A stretch of DNA of 64,000 nt from Heterobilharzia americana (GCA_944470555.2 OX104127.1:136790786-136854785), one strand, 5' to 3'; shown: positions 11,501-20,565, numbered from the stretch's first letter. Notes: generated from the letters alone by a model not told the origin. Made by a program: numbers and translations.

Positions 11501-12340
11501 TGATAATTAGAATAGGATGCCAACCAGCCCGGTAACAGGACTTGAACAAGCAAACTTTTGAGGTTTTTCTATCTGTCAAACAGTGATTTACTTATTATTT
11601 ATCGACTGAGAAATCTATTTCGATCGTAATGATTTCATGCATCTAGTGGTTGTCTTTAATTTCCCTCTGTTGACATATGGGCTACTATGCGAAAGCCTCG
11701 ATATTGTCTGAACATTAATTGTGATAATTTACTTGGTTGTGACTGGCAGAAGAATTCAGGATGCGCGTTTGATTCTATTTGAGACTCGTCGCCTGGATAT
11801 ACCTGCACCCCAGTGAGTGATGTTGTTCCCACCGAGGCTTGAACCTCGTACCCATCGCTTCAAACGTCAAACGGTTCCAGTCTCAGTGGGAACATCACTC
11901 CACACTGGCGTGCAGACACACCTAGGTGACGAGTCCCAAACAGGATGAAACACGCCTCCTGGATTCGTTTGCTAACCACAACCAAGTAGTATATATTGAT
12001 AGATATTCCATCATTGATAATCAGTACTAGCTAGCTACCTAGCTAACTAAATTATCAAAACAGTTAAACCTAAGAGTAATTGAATGATCACATCTTTGAG
12101 TGCGGTTGTAGTCCGTTTAGATCAGTTACTACAACTTCTTCACTAGCCATTTCCATTAATTTACAAAGGCATCATTGAGTGAATGGTAATTTTCAAATTT
12201 TCCAGCTATATCTATGCGTTTTTTTAAAACTTTTTTTCTCTTATTATCTTCTTCACAGATGTCGTACGAAAAAGGGATCAGTTGTATCATTACCGTCTAC
12301 AGTCGATCAGATCTCACAGAGTACACCATCAAATCGATAA
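1672..12340 (+). CDS. Dbl-family Rho guanine nucleotide exchange factor (DH-PH), 3' part of gene
   Basis: Six exons join in frame: 1672-1741, 2553-2858, 5571-5652, 7002-7430, 10568-10866 and 12259-12340 (stop TAA 12338-12340). The first four give most of a DH (RhoGEF) domain, including TPVQRFQRYHLLLDRL, the signature helix that contacts Rho GTPases, followed directly by a PH domain (LGQFLLQGDFTV, RHVFLFTNAILLTKYR, IGLTPHFHGDRRRF, DTWVKAINELL). Family knowledge: such proteins load GTP on Rho/Rac/Cdc42 at membranes. The DH-PH spacing and the IGLT..GD..RF..W signature resemble the MCF2/DBL and PLEKHG4 groups, but the exact orthologue is not settled. The DH start and everything N-terminal lie upstream of base 1. 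The C-terminus is short after PH. It is on the same strand as the snapin and FLII homologues downstream. Confidence 0.85.
2310..2475 (-). repeat. Degenerate tRNA-like SINE remnant (family D)
   Basis: Shares with 6350-6515, 14555-14690, 28625-28770 and 63350-63475 a block reading, in sense, GGTGG.G..GTGGTT then a B-box-like GGGTC.CGAGTCCGAAC and a CCTCA.TA...AG tail. Similarity judged by eye. Confidence 0.35.
2553..2858 (+). CDS. RhoGEF exon b: DH core
   Basis: Begins after the acceptor TTGTAG and ends at the donor CG|GTAGGT, two bases into a codon. It codes for VSRLVDLYTIYCSLHECAV through LVTPVQRFQRYHLLLDRLV. The PVQR-RY-LLL string is the most diagnostic DH motif in the window. A hydrophilic Q/S/N-rich linker (MNSQDMTQSSNELN) lies just before it. 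Confidence 0.88.
2966..3300 (-). mobile_element. Hammerhead SINE family B, left half
   Basis: The - strand reads a tRNA-like head (A box TGGCTCAATGGTAACATGC, B box GGTTCGATCCCC), then a hammerhead-like segment CTGAAGAA...GAAAC..TTGTC, then the tail ..CTGATGTCAGTCCA. The region after 3160 is the spacer normally found between two inverted heads. The ribozyme stem II closing pair is lost. Confidence 0.65.
4865..5395. mobile_element. Palindromic hammerhead SINE pair, family B
   Basis: A - strand copy (4865-5090) and a + strand copy (5190-5395) face each other across a spacer containing the inverted words TATAGC.CGACC and CGCGCTATATCGTGAACTGA. Both have tRNA-like heads and hammerhead remnants with mutated cores (ATAAGGAG on the left, CTGCCGAG on the right). 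Confidence 0.65.
5430..5498. repeat. (TA)n microsatellite
   Basis: About 34 uninterrupted TA units, some 70 bases before the third RhoGEF exon in the window. Confidence 0.97.
5571..5652 (+). CDS. RhoGEF exon c: end of DH domain
   Basis: Acceptor TTCCTAG, donor TCG|GTAACT. The first base completes the Arg codon split from the previous exon. The 27 codons ADLQTAHKTMSELCETVNI and MQLRGLS match the last DH helix that runs into the PH domain. It lies just after a (TA)n tract and ends in phase 0. Confidence 0.8.
6350..6515 (-). repeat. Degenerate SINE remnant (family D)
   Basis: Matches the block at 2310-2475 (CAACCTTGTGC..AT, TTAA.GAGGAGC..G.., TTGAAAGTC). Partial and degraded. Confidence 0.3.
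6803..6941. mobile_element. MITE-like palindromic element, copy 1
   Basis: A 139-base block whose ends are inverted repeats of about 28 bases: ATGACTTTAAAGTCCACCCT at the left against the complement of AGAGTGGCCTTTAAAGTCAT at the right. A homologous block lies at 13187-13340. It has no coding capacity, so it is a non-autonomous DNA-element type. Confidence 0.6.
7002..7430 (+). CDS. RhoGEF exon d: first half of PH domain with a low-complexity insertion
   Basis: Starts after the acceptor CATTAAG and ends at GAA|GTGAGT, in phase 0 at both ends (143 codons). It codes for the PH start (ELGQFLLQGDFTVSRDD, RHVFLFTNAILLTKYR), then about 80 residues rich in Ser, Asn and Thr, then YYEIKQELE, which resumes the PH strand. 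The insertion sits in a loop between beta strands. Confidence 0.85.
7884..8030 (+). mobile_element. Hammerhead SINE family A, 3' fragment
   Basis: Begins in the ribozyme stem I strand (CCTAGATTCCACTGCTAGCC) and continues with the family tail GGCATCCGCACAGGAGCCCA ... CAATTCGGTCCAATC, as also seen at 39525-39640 and 57671-57780. The ribozyme core is missing. Confidence 0.6.
8031..8640 (+). pseudogene. Penelope-like retroelement 3' end (GIY-YIG endonuclease region)
   Basis: Two overlapping frames read KKTLYMNLNLKCYSAANTH, FVRRTFFASTLKLVFS, then YKYQFTCSYGARYIG, and after a frame change MVEEHKCAWLRRGNNGAIRS, IEHIVNTN and PNTVCLHILFIAEALVMQN. This is the linker plus CxC...YIG (GIY-YIG) module typical of Penelope-like elements. 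Broken by at least one stop and frameshift. Sits in a RhoGEF intron. Confidence 0.75.
9480..9880 (+). pseudogene. CR1/jockey-like retrotransposon C-terminal fragment
   Basis: One frame reads [29 protein letters not shown] and TDTEHPL; after a stop another reads ARTAKYKNSTVPYLARIF and CEEKSVRTEVTHQLCDS then a stop. The HPL...R..RTA.YKNS.VPYLARIL ending is a recurrent C-terminus of CR1-like ORF2. A second copy lies at 21590-21960. Confidence 0.65.
10036..10150 (-). pseudogene. Short reverse-transcriptase fragment (RTE-like)
   Basis: The - strand reads EISATIQKAQLAFANLQCL, matching the segment after the catalytic region of RTE-like reverse transcriptases (I..RI.KAR.AFANLRHL). Followed by an (ATT)n run. 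Too short to place further. Confidence 0.5.
10568..10866 (+). CDS. RhoGEF exon e: second half of PH domain
   Basis: Acceptor TTTTCAG, donor GA|GTGAGT. Codes for LSKIGLTPHFHGDRRRFAVW and the C-terminal PH helix DTWVKAINELLMKQLLRDR, followed by a Ser/Lys-rich tail. Entry is phase 0; the exon ends two bases into a Glu codon. Confidence 0.86.
11180..11330 (+). mobile_element. Family 2 retrotransposon 3' end, small fragment
   Basis: Carries GGTGACATGGCTGAAAATCG and the GCAGATGTATTCACTCCTTG word shared with 32540-32830 and 40340-41040. Confidence 0.5.
11741..12010. mobile_element. Palindromic hammerhead SINE pair, family A
   Basis: A - strand copy (ribozyme 11741-11810, tRNA-like head 11822-11875) and a + strand copy (ribozyme 11911-11980) face each other head to head. 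Both cores are mutated: the left reads GCGACGAG and CAAAC, the right GTGACGAG with an intact GAAAC. Stem I CTGGATTC survives on the right. Confidence 0.7.
12259..12340 (+). CDS. RhoGEF terminal exon
   Basis: After the acceptor CTTCACAG one A completes GAA, then CRTKKGSVVSLPSTVDQISQ and STPSNR end at TAA. The frame is the only one compatible with the phase-2 donor upstream. The domain content is not recognisable, so the call rests on phase, splice signal and the T-rich, non-coding sequence that follows. Confidence 0.6.
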
Positions 12341-12879
12341 TATCACTAATTCCAATGGAATTGTTAATTTTTTTATCTTCTTCTGTTGTTTTCTCTCTCA
12401 TCTCAACACTAATTTCATAGGTGATTATGTACATATCTGTATTCTTGTCTCTATTTATAGACATTATGTTACTAAGGTTGTTTTAGTTGTAAATTCTCTC
12501 AATTATTCATCATTCCTATGATTATTTTTCTCTCCATATGTTACACTTTGTTTACCTTCTTTATACTTTCTTCACCCTGCGTCTATATTATCGCCTTTCG
12601 GTTCCTTTTGGCATTCTATTCATTCCTTGAGATTATCTCATCCATGATCTTATTCGCATGTGTGTAACGTTTGTATGCATAGAGTTTTTCGCGGTTGGAT
12701 ACTTAACACATTCCGGTTTCCTAAATTTTTCTTTTTTTGTTGTCATATTGTAAAGTTTTATTTTTATTGTCATTGACAAATATTTTCGATAAGTTTTTCC
12801 TCTCACTCACTGAAATTGCTACAAGTATTGTAATTATTATTATTATTATTGTCATTTTGGCGACACGAAGTGTGGATAA

Positions 12880-12885
12880 AATAAA
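12880..12885 (+). terminator. Possible polyadenylation signal AATAAA for the RhoGEF gene
   Basis: AATAAA lies about 540 bases after the RhoGEF stop, at the end of a T-rich stretch. In AT-rich DNA this hexamer is frequent, so it is only a plausible signal. Confidence 0.3.
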
Positions 12886-13186
12886 CCAGATCAATTATTC
12901 AATATAAAGAATATACAGAGAGTAGTCTCTTTGAGAAACAGATTTACTGACTAGAATTTTATTTTCTCCCTTTTTCGATATTTTTTTTTCTTATGATAAC
13001 AGTTGCTAAGCCACTCATCTTTGCTGAGAATATGCAACGTTATTGTTTTACTACTGGTTTATACTTTTTCGATAATATTCTGTTGATTTATGTATTAAAA
13101 GTAGACTCTTTTGTACATGATTTCTACTTTCCTCAGTGACTTGCTTCCTGCATGTGCATATCTACGCCCACGCAGATGCGTAAATT

Positions 13187-13340
13187 GGACGACTTTTAAG
13201 GTCAACCCTAGCAACTGATGAGATAGCCAATTAAATTCTTTTATTTTATGGAAAAGTACTTTTCCAGACGAAATACAGAACCCTGATTGATCATTTCTAC
13301 AGTCGCTAGGGCGTGACCGTAAATCAGTCTTTGTCCATTC
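13187..13340. mobile_element. MITE-like palindromic element, copy 2
   Basis: Homologous along its length to 6803-6941: left end GACTTTTAAGGTCAACCCTA, right end AGGGCGTGACCGTAAATCAG, with shared interior (CCAGACGAAATAC, CCTGATTG). The inverted ends are more diverged than in copy 1. Confidence 0.6.
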
Positions 13341-14554
13341 CTTAATTAGTATTGTGTGTTATGTTGGCTAAACCCTGACAATTGTTGTGGGGGCTGGGGA
13401 GTGGATTTATCTTGCGTGTTGTCTGATCATAGACAATGACATTCTTGATTATTCCCTATGGTTGATGAATTGTGCTAAATCTATTTGATTGTTTGACTAC
13501 TTCTAAGGAGGGGAATTCTCTCTGAAATCGAAACAGCTGTTTTATTTTTCTTTCTATTGTTTTCTTCTCAATGCTTCTTCATTGCTTACTGTCAATGTAT
13601 GAAAAGAATTGCTTGTCTAAAACACTTAAAAACAGAAAAGGTTTCTTGTCTAATTTCATTCTTTTCTTCTTTCTCGATATAAGATGGATCTTTTTGTTTG
13701 TTTGAGATAATGAAAAAGATGTTTCATGTTTTTCGTTATCATCAGCATAGCTAACCACCCCCAGTTTCGGGTGTTTTTTCGTTTTAATTTGTTTTCTTTT
13801 TTTTTTAATCGTATGAGACGAATCTTTTGCAATTGATTATTTATTTACTCTTCTCTTCAACCCGTAATTCTCTTTTGTTCATATTATTTTAAAGATGATG
13901 GAACGTTTTCCTTTCTTTTTCGATCATTATTATTATTTTTTTGTATACACAGTATTATGAAATACACAGTTAATAAGTGTACATAATATTTTGTGTAGCA
14001 TATTAGAAATTTGTGCCAGAATGTGTGTGTGTGTAATTGTTCTAGTTAGTGGATTAGACAGTAAATGCCCATCCTAATAAAGTATGCTCTCAACTGACGC
14101 TTATACATATTTATAACTTCCATAAAGAAGACAGATACTCGAAGCCTACTTTTATAGACCTTTGCTTTCTTGTTACCCTGATATCTATTATACAAACTTA
14201 TAAGAGCTGATAACACTTGCAGTGAAGATTGCTTAATAATCTAGCATAACAGGCGTATTGTCAATTAACTTTCCTTCGATTATGCACTGTTCCTACTTAT
14301 GACAAATATTCATTCTTGTTGCTATTTTTTTATTTCAATGTCCACTATAAGATAGAAGTGTATATATCTCCGGGTTAAAATTTCCCCTGGATTCTATCCT
14401 AGGGTGTGTATTCAAGGTTCAGTGAACTGGGTTACAGAGATTACTTTGAATGACTTAACTGTTACTTGTAACCAAGTCACTAGATGTGTAATTATGTATT
14501 AGTTGATTCTGGGTAAAGTGTGGGAAGAAGAAACATACTCAGCCACCTTGGGCA

Positions 14555-14690
14555 CATCTGTTCACTAGGCATTCACCCAAACCTATTGTATGAGGGTTAG
14601 TCATATTACCTAGCTCGGCTACTGGGGTGGCTTTCGAGCTAAGTACTGGCTAAGAATTCTGACTTTCGTCATCTGAATAGTTGCCAGGTT
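14555..14690 (-). repeat. Degenerate SINE remnant (family D)
   Basis: Contains TATTGTATGAGGGTTAGTCA and the tail words seen at 28625-28770 and 63350-63475. Partial. Confidence 0.3.
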
Positions 14691-14754
14691 TATTTTTCCC
14701 ATAGAAACCGTACTATGCCTTTCCATATTGGTTTGTGGGGTCATTCATCAAAGA

Positions 14755-14980
14755 TGTTATATATATATATCATTTGACTAGCTGAAATAGTCGTAGTTTG
14801 GCAGACTAGCATTTGTACTGGGTGATGATTGGAGGTGAGGTGAAAATTTGAACCGCATCCGGATTCGAACCAGCGACCATCGGGTTCCCGGTCTACGAGG
14901 TCCTCGTAGCTCATCTGGTAGGGTGTTGGGCCGGAAACCTGGTGGTCCCTGGTCCGAGTCCTGCCACGGTCCAAATTTTC
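14755..14980. mobile_element. tRNA-headed SINE pair, family C
   Basis: On the - strand up to 14899: a B-box-like GGTTCGAATCCGGATG and tail CACCTCACCTCCAATCATCA. Directly abutting it on the + strand: A box TAGCTCATCTGGTAG and B box GGTCCGAGTCC followed by GCCACGGTCC. The two heads meet near 14900. It lies just before the first snapin exon. Confidence 0.6.
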
Positions 14981-15041
14981 GGAAAATTATTTCTCCTTTA
15001 TCTGAAATTAATTAACTCATTCTTGTGCTTTTTTATAATAG

Positions 15042-15345
15042 AATATTGAATCAAATCAGGAGTCAGCTACTGTAGAATCCAATCAGTTTGAAATAAATAA
15101 TCCTTCATTGACTATCAGTTCATCTAGTTGTAAAATAGAGAATATTGAATATGATAAAATTGATGAAAATTGTAGTGTTCAGTCAAATGTAGAAGAAGAA
15201 GAGAGTTTATTTTCTAATATCAGTCAACTTTCTAGTGGAATATATTCTGCATTGAAGGAAACTATTGATAAAGTTGATTTGGCCTTCTGTGATTTACAAT
15301 TCTCTCAAAAGCAGTTACAAGATCAGTTGATTGGATTAGACCAAG
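15042..15345 (+). CDS. SNAPIN: Snapin exon 1 (first recognisable)
   Basis: Open from the acceptor TTTATAATAG to the donor AAG|GTTAGT; 101 codons plus one base. It encodes an acidic tail (VEEEESLF) followed by ISQLSSGIYSALKETIDKVD, the first snapin helix. The reading frame enters at phase 0 and contains no Met; the triplet just upstream is the TAG of the splice acceptor. Confidence 0.78.
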
Positions 15346-17174
15346 GTTAGTCTTCTTTTCAAAATATTCTTAACTGCTTTTATATTATAGGTTGTAAGTG
15401 TCCATTTTTGATTGAGTTGAATTGATCCGCCGTGGATGCTTCAACATTGCAGGTTTTCTCAACTCTAATCTCAATGAGGGATTGTGACTAGTAGTAGTGG
15501 TGGCGCAAGAAATGATTCGGTGACGTGGTGGTAAACATTCTTCCATCTGAAGAAATTGGTTCCCGGAGCCTTAGTGGAAAAAATACTACTTACTGGCAGG
15601 CGGGTGCATTCAGCTGACCAGTCCTAAGTAGGATGGAACTCACCTGCTGAGTTCCACTGCTGGCCACTATGAATCAGTACACCAATTTACTCATCTCACT
15701 TACACATCAGCTCAAACCAAATAGAGACGTTCGATTTAGAACAGGATCCAGTTATCTTTATTCCTTTTATAGATATCTAAGTCAATTATCTAAGGTTGTT
15801 ATCGAGAGTTGAAATAGTTCGTCGTATTTGTTTTCTCTCTTGTTACTCTATGAAAATTTTCGCTAGCTATTCATCTGTACTTCAACACATATGTTCAGTC
15901 GGCATCTGAAAGTTTTTCTCAGCCTTTATATGGTCATACTATGTTCTGAGCTACCTATCTAGCCAGTTTACAACTGTTGGAAAGACGAAAGTGAGACGAT
16001 CTTTACGCAGATTGTCTGTCTGTAGATGGAAGTGTATTGGTATGCATTACCACTGTCAGTTTATGTAGACTAGCTTACAACTATCTGGTTATAACAGAAA
16101 AAGTTGCCATTGTATAAAAGGTTTGTAGCTCACAATAAAGATGTCCAGTGTTCTCCTACCTTTGGTGTCTATTCTTGAACATTTCATAAAGTAGTAAGTA
16201 TTGATTGGGTCACTCTAGAGTGTGGCGGTGAAACGTTCACTAACAAACATCAATAATCAGAGAACATCGAGTAATTATTAAGGAACAGTTTCCGTTTAAC
16301 TTCAATGAAACAGAAGTAGGAAATATGGACCATTCGATTTTGACCTATTACCTTAATGGTAACAGGTTGACCGTGTAACCTGAAACCCCCGGGTTCGATC
16401 CCCGGCGGGGTCACGGGTGGGCACTACTGAGGAGTCCCATACTATCCATCTGATGTCAGTCCATGATGAGTTCCATGAAAACGTCTTTTGATCAAATTTT
16501 TTCTCTACCTGAAAAATCTTTATAGTCGTGCAAGTGATTTGACTTTTCCCAGCACATACCTTTTCTAGGTAGTATTCAGCACTGAGTGACATCAATTGGA
16601 GAAACATTGAAAACCTGGGAGCAATTGACAGCTGTTTCATTCTAGAAAGGGACTCCCCAGCGGTACGCACCCACGACCCTACTGGGGATCGAACTCAGGT
16701 CCTTCAGATCTCTCAGCGAACTGATATCAATCCGTAACGATTATTACCTTGAAGTAAAAAAAATCTTTATAAACCGTTAACTAAATATACTTTTACTCTT
16801 TCTCCATTATATTCAGCAATTGGTCGTCTAGCAAACGCTGAAGAAAGCCCTCTAAATTTAGAACCTCTTACAGTTGTACTACAGGAGTATAAGCAACGCG
16901 TTTTAAAAGTACACAATTCTTTACGTCACTCACAGGTTTGTATATTGTTATCACTATACAGTATGATTTCACTGAAAATTGTGCACTTTCTGCTTTAATA
17001 TCTTGATATTCTGTATAACTTGACCTAATTTTATATTCGTTTTCTAAACGTGATTTTCTCAGTATAAATGCACAGACAATATAATGTATAGATTAGCCAA
17101 CTGCTTATTTTCGGTAATAACACCTTTCTATTATTATTATTATTCATTTTGGAGCCTATTTTTGTGCATACGCA

Positions 17175-17257
<83 letters not shown>

Positions 17258-17701
17258 CTGGAATACTTTTTATGCATAGGAACTTCTTTCTTGTTAAAAT
17301 TCAAACCTTTGACTATAATGATAACGTATTACATTGTTTTGAAAAGAAATCAAGATTTCATACCGCATAATAAGACAAAACAGTATAAGTTTACATGCTG
17401 ATTGCTAAGTATCACATGTGCTATATACTGAATGTAGTATAGTTATAGACTGAATGACCTAAGTAATCCTTTGGTTAGTTATCAAGTCTTTAAACTAGCC
17501 ACTGAGTAATCTTTGAGAACGTTTTGTTACATAACACACTGAAATAAACTTATGTATATGTATTATCATTTGACTATCTGAGATAGCAGTAGTTTGGGAG
17601 ACTAGTATTTTATACTGGGTGACGGGTGATTGAAGGTAAGATGAAAATTTGGACCGCTGCCGGACTCAAACCACCGCGCTACCGGCTGGGTGCTCTACCA
17701 A

Positions 17702-17739
<38 letters not shown>

Positions 17740-18141
17740 TATGTGCATATACGGAGAGAGAGAGAGAGAGAGTATTCATTACGGGCCGACATCAGTTGAA
17801 AAAACCATTGAAAACCCGGGGAGCACTGGATAGCTGTTTCGTCCTAGTATGAAACTCAGCAGTACGCAATCATGATCCGTCTAGGGGTCGAACTCAGGAC
17901 TTTTAAGTTTTACGGCGAACCCGTTAACCGTTCAGCCAGTGGGTCGAAGTTCAATGGTTCACAGTTTCCAACTTTTGTCAATTCTCGATATACCGAGCTA
18001 TCCACCATGGTTTTCAGTTGGCATCCATTTCCCTTCCAACTGGTTGACTGCACAGTTCACGACTTCTGATTAGAACTTCGAGGTATTCATCTGGTTTTTA
18101 AACATTTTCCAGATGACGAGAATCAGTGGTGAACACTTCTT

Positions 18142-18227
<86 letters not shown>

Positions 18228-20544
18228 GAAAAAGGCTTTAGGATTATCGAACTAAATGATCTAGCTTTATGCTGATTCGCAGATAGCCGATTTGAAAGCG
18301 TGTGTTTCTGAGACTACTGTGAAATGAAGTACAACCGGTTTGACCAGTGTGATGTAATGACATTTGTGTAAAAAAGTTCTTTTCGATGGAACTAAATCAT
18401 TCCATTATCTCTACTTATGTATATGCTGGACAAACTTATGGATGCACTATAAGCTTAAGAGTATTTTATTCCGATTTTGAACTCAGTTCCAGACGGGATT
18501 TCATGTACGTTGACGTTATTATCCAGAACCCTGGGGGATCGGTCTTTTCATCGGGTCAGGACACATTAAAACAACGCTTCCAAGTGAGAATGAGCACTCT
18601 TTTCAGGGGACTCTGTTAACGCAACCTCAAGACTGATAGATGTAATCCCAGAACCCTCCTAACTGTCAGGCTTCAACGCATTCACGTTCGCCGGGTAATC
18701 GAATCCTCTGACTATATTCACCTCCCGGTGGACAAATGTACGCAGGACTCGTCTCATCAAGTTTCACAAATCTTGCGGAAGAGATGTAGCTCACCTTCAC
18801 AAGAAACTATTGCCCTCTCAGCGTACTGATTCAACTTCAGAGGCTCCTCCCGAGCCTCTTAAAAACAATCATAGCTAAGACAAACGATACCCAGTATTCC
18901 GAATCGAATATTGGGCCACCTTTTAAAACTGCTTCAACAATTGTGACTACTGAAATTAGGAAGCTGGGTTTTCTTATCTTTCGTTTCCACTGCTCCCACC
19001 ACACTAAGAGGGATCCTGACGGTTACCTAGGTCGTCTATACTTTGGAGACCCGCACTACTGATGTTCACACATGGATCTCGTCTACCGCGTTTATCGCTA
19101 AGCCAACTCTGAAGGATTGATTAATATCCAGTGGGACTACGTGGAGGCTCGCCATCGTTGCCCAACTAGGTTCAGTCTGTAATCACTGGTGTACACCCCT
19201 TCTCCGGTTTTCCAAGCCAACAGTTCAAACGTCCACACCACGTAACTGCTCTGTGTAGAGCTTCTTCACATTGACTCCCTGATACTCAACTACGGTGGAG
19301 GCATTTGTTCATCTTAGGAGAGTCATAATTATAAGTTTGTATCATCTATATTTTATCGTTTGACTATCTGAGATAGCCGTAGTTTGTCAGACTAGTATTT
19401 ATACTGGGTGATGATTGAAGGTGGAATGAAAATTTGGACCGCGTCTGGATTCGAACCGAAAAACACCGGGTTTCCAGCAAGATGCTCATCTGTATTTCCT
19501 TGTGTAATTTTTGGCACTGAGAAATATATTAGTTCACGAAAGTGAATGTATGCATTGAATTTCATCATCTAGTGTGTGTCATTGGTGCTTATTTGATGGA
19601 CTCTTCAAAACGTACAGTTAACTAAAAATCCTTTATACAGAATAGCTGTTAAGCTACTGAAATGATGATAATGCCCATTCCATACATGTTTGTTTATCAA
19701 ATATCGATCCTTTATCAATGCGCCAGTTTAGCTTGTGATTAAAGTTCTCAAAAATGTTTGAATTAATTCCGTTAAATAAAGCGTTGAAACTATTGACTGG
19801 CTGTATATTGGCACGTTAGTATATATTCAAAGTAATGTTTTGTAATGTAGCTTTCATTTATGGCCTCAATGTAAACATAAATATATCAGCTAACAATGAT
19901 CCAAGACCGACTTTCTACAGTAGCACTATCATATGGTTCGCATGGTTTACTCTGAAGGTGGAATTCAGTTTGATGGTAGCTGAGTGTTATTGATAGTGAT
20001 ATAACAAGGTAAATGTCTTATTTAAATTTATCAAATGTATAAACTCTTCTTTATTATTACTTGTAACTCCCTGTTGTTATACTCGACTGAATTGATCGAC
20101 CTCTCTTGGTATAAGAGCTCCAATGCAATACTGCCAGGATATTTATTATATTGTAGTCTGTTTAGCGGTTAATAGTGAAATCTATGGTGTGCGTTTCGTC
20201 ATGTTTCGAGCTCATCAGCTGGATAAGTGATAGTAGTCCCACTGGTACTGGACCCCCTCAACCATTACTTCATATGTCTCGGTGGTCCGTTAGATGGTCT
20301 ATAGGATAATGCTTTGAAGTTTGAAGCGATGGGTACTGAATTCGGAGACAAATTCTTTTTGCTTCTTTAACAGTTTTTATATAGTCGGAGTTTGTCTTCA
20401 ATAATTATTGAAGACGTGATTTTGCTAAGTTTATGGTTTCTATAAATATCATTTCCTTTAGTTTACTGCTTAATATATATTTCTTTTCAGGATAGAGTCA
20501 ATCGTCTGCGCCACAATTTACAAGCGAAGAAACTCCATTCTTGA
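15042..20544 (+). CDS. SNAPIN: Snapin homologue (BLOC-1 subunit 7; SNARE-associated)
   Basis: Three exons, 15042-15345, 16817-16935 and 20491-20544 (stop TGA 20542-20544), join in frame to 158 codons, slightly longer than the usual 136 or so of animal snapin. The C-terminal two thirds match the snapin coiled coil: a helix around SQKQLQDQLIGLDQ, then PLNLEPLTVVLQEYKQRVLK (compare the family pattern LDLDPYV..LL..R.RV) and SLRHSQDRVNRLRHNL. Known role: a BLOC-1/BORC subunit that binds SNAP-25 and links endosomes and lysosomes to motors. The N-terminus is acidic and Ser/Asn-rich. No in-frame ATG exists in the first visible exon, so the start is either in an unseen upstream exon or supplied by a spliced leader. 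FLII begins 21 bases after the stop. Confidence 0.82.
15500..15730 (+). mobile_element. Hammerhead SINE family A, degenerate
   Basis: A weak tRNA-like part, then CAGCTGACCAGTCCTAAGTA GGATGGAAC, a decayed ribozyme core (GAAAC to GGAAC, GACGAG to GACCAG), and the stem I tail GAGTTCCACTGCTGGCCAC. Lies in snapin intron 1. Confidence 0.55.
16230..16480 (+). mobile_element. SINE family B, truncated
   Basis: The tRNA-like head ends in GGGTTCGATCCCCGGCGGGG. Then CTACTGAGGAGTCCCATACT keeps the first ribozyme box (CTGAGGAG), but the rest is deleted and joins the tail CTGATGTCAGTCCATGATGA. Confidence 0.6.
16540..16750 (-). mobile_element. Hammerhead SINE family B
   Basis: The - strand reads a ribozyme remnant CTGGGGAG...ATGAAACAGCTGTC and a tRNA-like B-box region near 16690. 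The core is mutated at A6 (CTGA to CTGG). It sits just before snapin exon 2. Confidence 0.6.
16817..16935 (+). CDS. SNAPIN: Snapin exon 2
   Basis: Acceptor TATTCAG, donor CACAG|GTTTGT. Two bases complete Ala, then IGRLANAEESPLNLEPLTVV and LQEYKQRVLKVHNSLRHSQ. This is the most conserved snapin segment. It ends in phase 0. Confidence 0.82.
17177..17256. repeat. (TA)n microsatellite
   Basis: About 40 TA units without interruption. Confidence 0.97.
17560..17705 (-). mobile_element. tRNA-headed SINE family C fragment
   Basis: Shares CATTTGACTATCTGAGATAG and the ACTGGGTGA.G block with 14755-14980 and 19345-19485; ends in a decayed tRNA-like head interrupted by a (TA)n run. Confidence 0.5.
17704..17736. 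repeat. (TA)n microsatellite, followed by (GA)n
   Basis: About 16 TA units, then a (GA)n tract of nine units at 17754-17771. Confidence 0.95.
17765..18110 (-). mobile_element. Hammerhead SINE family B, left half with spacer
   Basis: The - strand shows a tRNA-like head, a ribozyme remnant with CTGAG then a deletion, GGACGAAACAGCTATC and stem I strand CAGTGCTCC. The family spacer (GGTTCACAGTTTCC ... TTCACGACTTCTG) follows to 18110; no right half. Confidence 0.6.
18144..18226. repeat. (TA)n microsatellite
   Basis: About 41 TA units. Confidence 0.97.
18440..19320. other. Unassigned block richer in GC than its surroundings
   Basis: Base composition changes visibly (words such as CCGGGTAATCG and ACCTCCCGGTGG) compared with the AT-rich intron on both sides. 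No long frame is open and no motif could be named. A decayed insertion is likely; its origin is unknown. Confidence 0.4.
19345..19485 (-). mobile_element. tRNA-headed SINE family C fragment
   Basis: Same tail as 17560-17705 (GTTTGACTATCTGAGATAGC), then GGACCGCGTCTGGATTCGAA, the complement of a B-box region. The A-box half is lost. Confidence 0.5.
20075..20350. mobile_element. Hammerhead SINE family A, inverted pair remnant
   Basis: A - strand ribozyme (20181-20230) with intact boxes CTGATGAG and CGAAAC but a disrupted stem II and an ACC cleavage position; a + strand tRNA-like head follows (GGTGGTCCGTTAGATGG). Confidence 0.55.
20491..20544 (+). CDS. SNAPIN: Snapin terminal exon
   Basis: Acceptor TTCTTTTCAG. 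It codes DRVNRLRHNLQAKKLHS then TGA. The 3' UTR cannot be separated from the start of FLII, whose ATG follows after 21 bases. Confidence 0.82.
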   Translation, partial: DRVNRLRHNLQAKKLHS

Positions 20545-20565
20545 AGTTAATATTCTATTCTTATC
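20545..20565 (+). promoter_or_regulatory. 21-base snapin-FLII junction
   Basis: The whole interval between the snapin TGA and the FLII ATG is 21 T-rich bases. It has no room for a separate terminator or promoter. AG at 20545-20546 after a pyrimidine-rich stretch is one possible trans-splice acceptor; the acceptor at 20489-20490 is another. The choice is inference. Confidence 0.5.

Larger units (their letters stand above)
12886..15041. other. Intergenic: RhoGEF to snapin
   Basis: About 2.2 kb of AT-rich DNA. It holds a MITE-like palindrome, a degenerate tRNA-like SINE remnant and a tRNA-headed inverted pair (entered separately). No conserved exon was recognised; an upstream snapin first exon, if it exists, would lie here. 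Confidence 0.5.

Noticed and set aside
17149..17370. Membrane-like frame of alternating Ile and Tyr
   Set aside because: Translation of a (TA)n microsatellite.
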